Source of the DNA: CAZGLR01 sp964526635
GTDB taxonomy: Bacteria > Zixibacteria > MSB-5A5 > GN15 > JAAZOE01
Length of the DNA: 52,237 nucleotides
Direction of reading: 5' to 3'
Assembly (NCBI GenBank): GCA_964526635.1
Contig: CAZGLR010000008.1
Span: 1 to 52,237, forward strand
This document shows positions 51,721-52,237 of this stretch, piece by piece. Numbering within the stretch: the stretch's first letter is position 1; each line of letters starts with the position of its first letter. The notes under the pieces are model-generated. The model was not told where the DNA came from. It worked only from the letters and a program-made list of their open reading frames with translations, and made no database searches. The position numbers and the translations under genes are program-made.

Positions 51721-51849
51721 ATATAGTTATACTCGGAAGGATGGTGGGGAAAGTGAATTAAAAAGCAACCAAAGGCAGAGCGCGTTGGGTTTTGCGAGGC
51801 GGAACGAAATCCCGGACCATGTTCGGGAAACCTGATACGCCAAAAAAAA

Positions 51850-51923
51850 TACCCCCGGCAGGACTCGAACCTGCTACCCTCTGCTTAGAAGGCAGATGCT
51901 CTATCCACATGAGCTACGGGGGC
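51850..51923 (-). tRNA. tRNA-Arg (anticodon TCT)
   Basis: On the minus strand the acceptor GCCCCCG pairs with CGGGGGT, D arm GCTC/GAGC, anticodon stem TCTGC/GCAGA with loop CTTCTAA, and T arm GCAGG-TTCGAGT-CCTGC. The anticodon bases are at 51887-51889. CCA is not encoded; T-rich DNA follows the discriminator A. Confidence 0.95.
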
Positions 51924-52165
51924 ATCAACATTACTGCCTACCCCTGAAAAGGTAGGGCATCCTGAATCATTATTTCTTTATACACCGAAATAATAGTTAT
52001 TTGAACCACAGAGGCAAGGGAAAGTTTTGGGGATTCCCCCGGGATAATTCTCGCCGCTGAAGCGGTGGAGAATCCGTCGGTACTGACTCCGCAGTTTTGT
52101 CGATTTCGTAGATTGCGAGGATAGCGGGCAATAGTCACAGGTCGTTTTCGGAAAGTTTCGCTAAA

Positions 52166-52185
52166 TTAACCAAACGGTTAGTTAA
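52166..52185 (+). promoter_or_regulatory. TetR-type operator-like palindrome
   Basis: TTAACC-AAAC-GGTTAGTTAA resembles the AACC/GGTT palindromes bound by many TetR/AcrR-family repressors. It lies 22 bases before a possible start codon, the position expected for autoregulation. Confidence 0.4.
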
Positions 52186-52207
52186 GTTATCAGCAAGTCG
52201 CAGAGCC

Positions 52208-52237
52208 ATGGATCAAAAGCGGGAACCCGACAATTGC
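52208..52237 (+). CDS. Possible start of a TetR-type regulator, cut by window edge
   Basis: ATG 52208 opens ten codons (MDQKREPDNC) to the end of the window with no stop. The charged start is typical of TetR-family N-termini, and the palindrome just upstream supports this, but ten residues cannot prove a family. No strong ribosome site is seen. Confidence 0.3.
   Translation, partial: MDQKREPDNC

Noticed and set aside
1..52237. CRISPR array, prophage or integrative element
   Set aside because: No regularly spaced repeats, no phage structural, integrase or conjugation genes; the only mobile trace is the transposase remnant.

Overview
This window looks like part of a metagenome-assembled scaffold from an uncultured Gram-negative bacterium. 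It has no plasmid or phage backbone, one 10-N scaffold gap, a rod-shape locus, exported lipoproteins, an outer-membrane barrel and ferredoxin-dependent 2-oxoacid metabolism. The mix of DUF1573 proteins, a pyrophosphate-type phosphofructokinase, a lone citryl-CoA-lyase-like protein and many FCB-group-style exported proteins would suit a candidate phylum such as Zixibacteria. That placement is an impression only; no rRNA or marker gene settles it.

Layout. 1-6727: a surface-glycan locus (truncated GT4 glycosyltransferase, flippase-fold protein, YfhO-like protein, polyprenol-phosphate mannosyltransferase, GT2, WecA/TagO-type initiating transferase). 6720-7762: accA, broken by the gap. 7847-12661: an EIIA-type PTS protein, then mreC-mreD-PBP2-rodA. 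12698-14266: exported aspartyl protease. 14454-19910: a glycolytic operon with a good promoter (PPi-type pfk, an outer-membrane barrel, gap, pgk, tpiA, secG, tRNA-Leu and terminator). 19986-21742: tRNA-Gln, exported MsrB and a lipoprotein redoxin. 21739-26696: two membrane glycosyltransferases, a membrane-anchored hydrolase and a polysaccharide deacetylase.

26985-33933 is the most interesting block. One tightly packed operon holds a P-loop ATPase, a four-subunit 2-oxoacid:ferredoxin oxidoreductase, and then subunits matching the NuoE/NuoF core of electron-bifurcating enzymes, a reduced NuoG/HoxU-like subunit and a four-cluster ferredoxin. No hydrogenase or formate dehydrogenase catalytic subunit is present. 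I infer a complex joining 2-oxoacid oxidation or synthesis to NAD(P)H through ferredoxin, possibly with bifurcation.

33966-34700 is a scar: the 5' end of an IS1182-like transposase abuts an internal fragment of glgE. 34996-39036 has a phosphatase-superfamily lipoprotein that seems to lack most metal ligands, another lipoprotein, a short citrate-synthase-fold protein and a fibronectin-like lipoprotein. 39041-44493 has transketolase, DUF3592, Mut7-C, DUF1573 and small membrane, lipoprotein and ArsC-family genes. 44494-48174 contains a multi-PAS LuxR-type regulator flanked by two intergenic elements that look like structured RNAs. 48175-52237 has minus-strand exported proteins, including a secreted LIM plus DA1-type metallopeptidase, then tRNA-Arg and what may be the first codons of a TetR-type regulator behind a palindromic operator.
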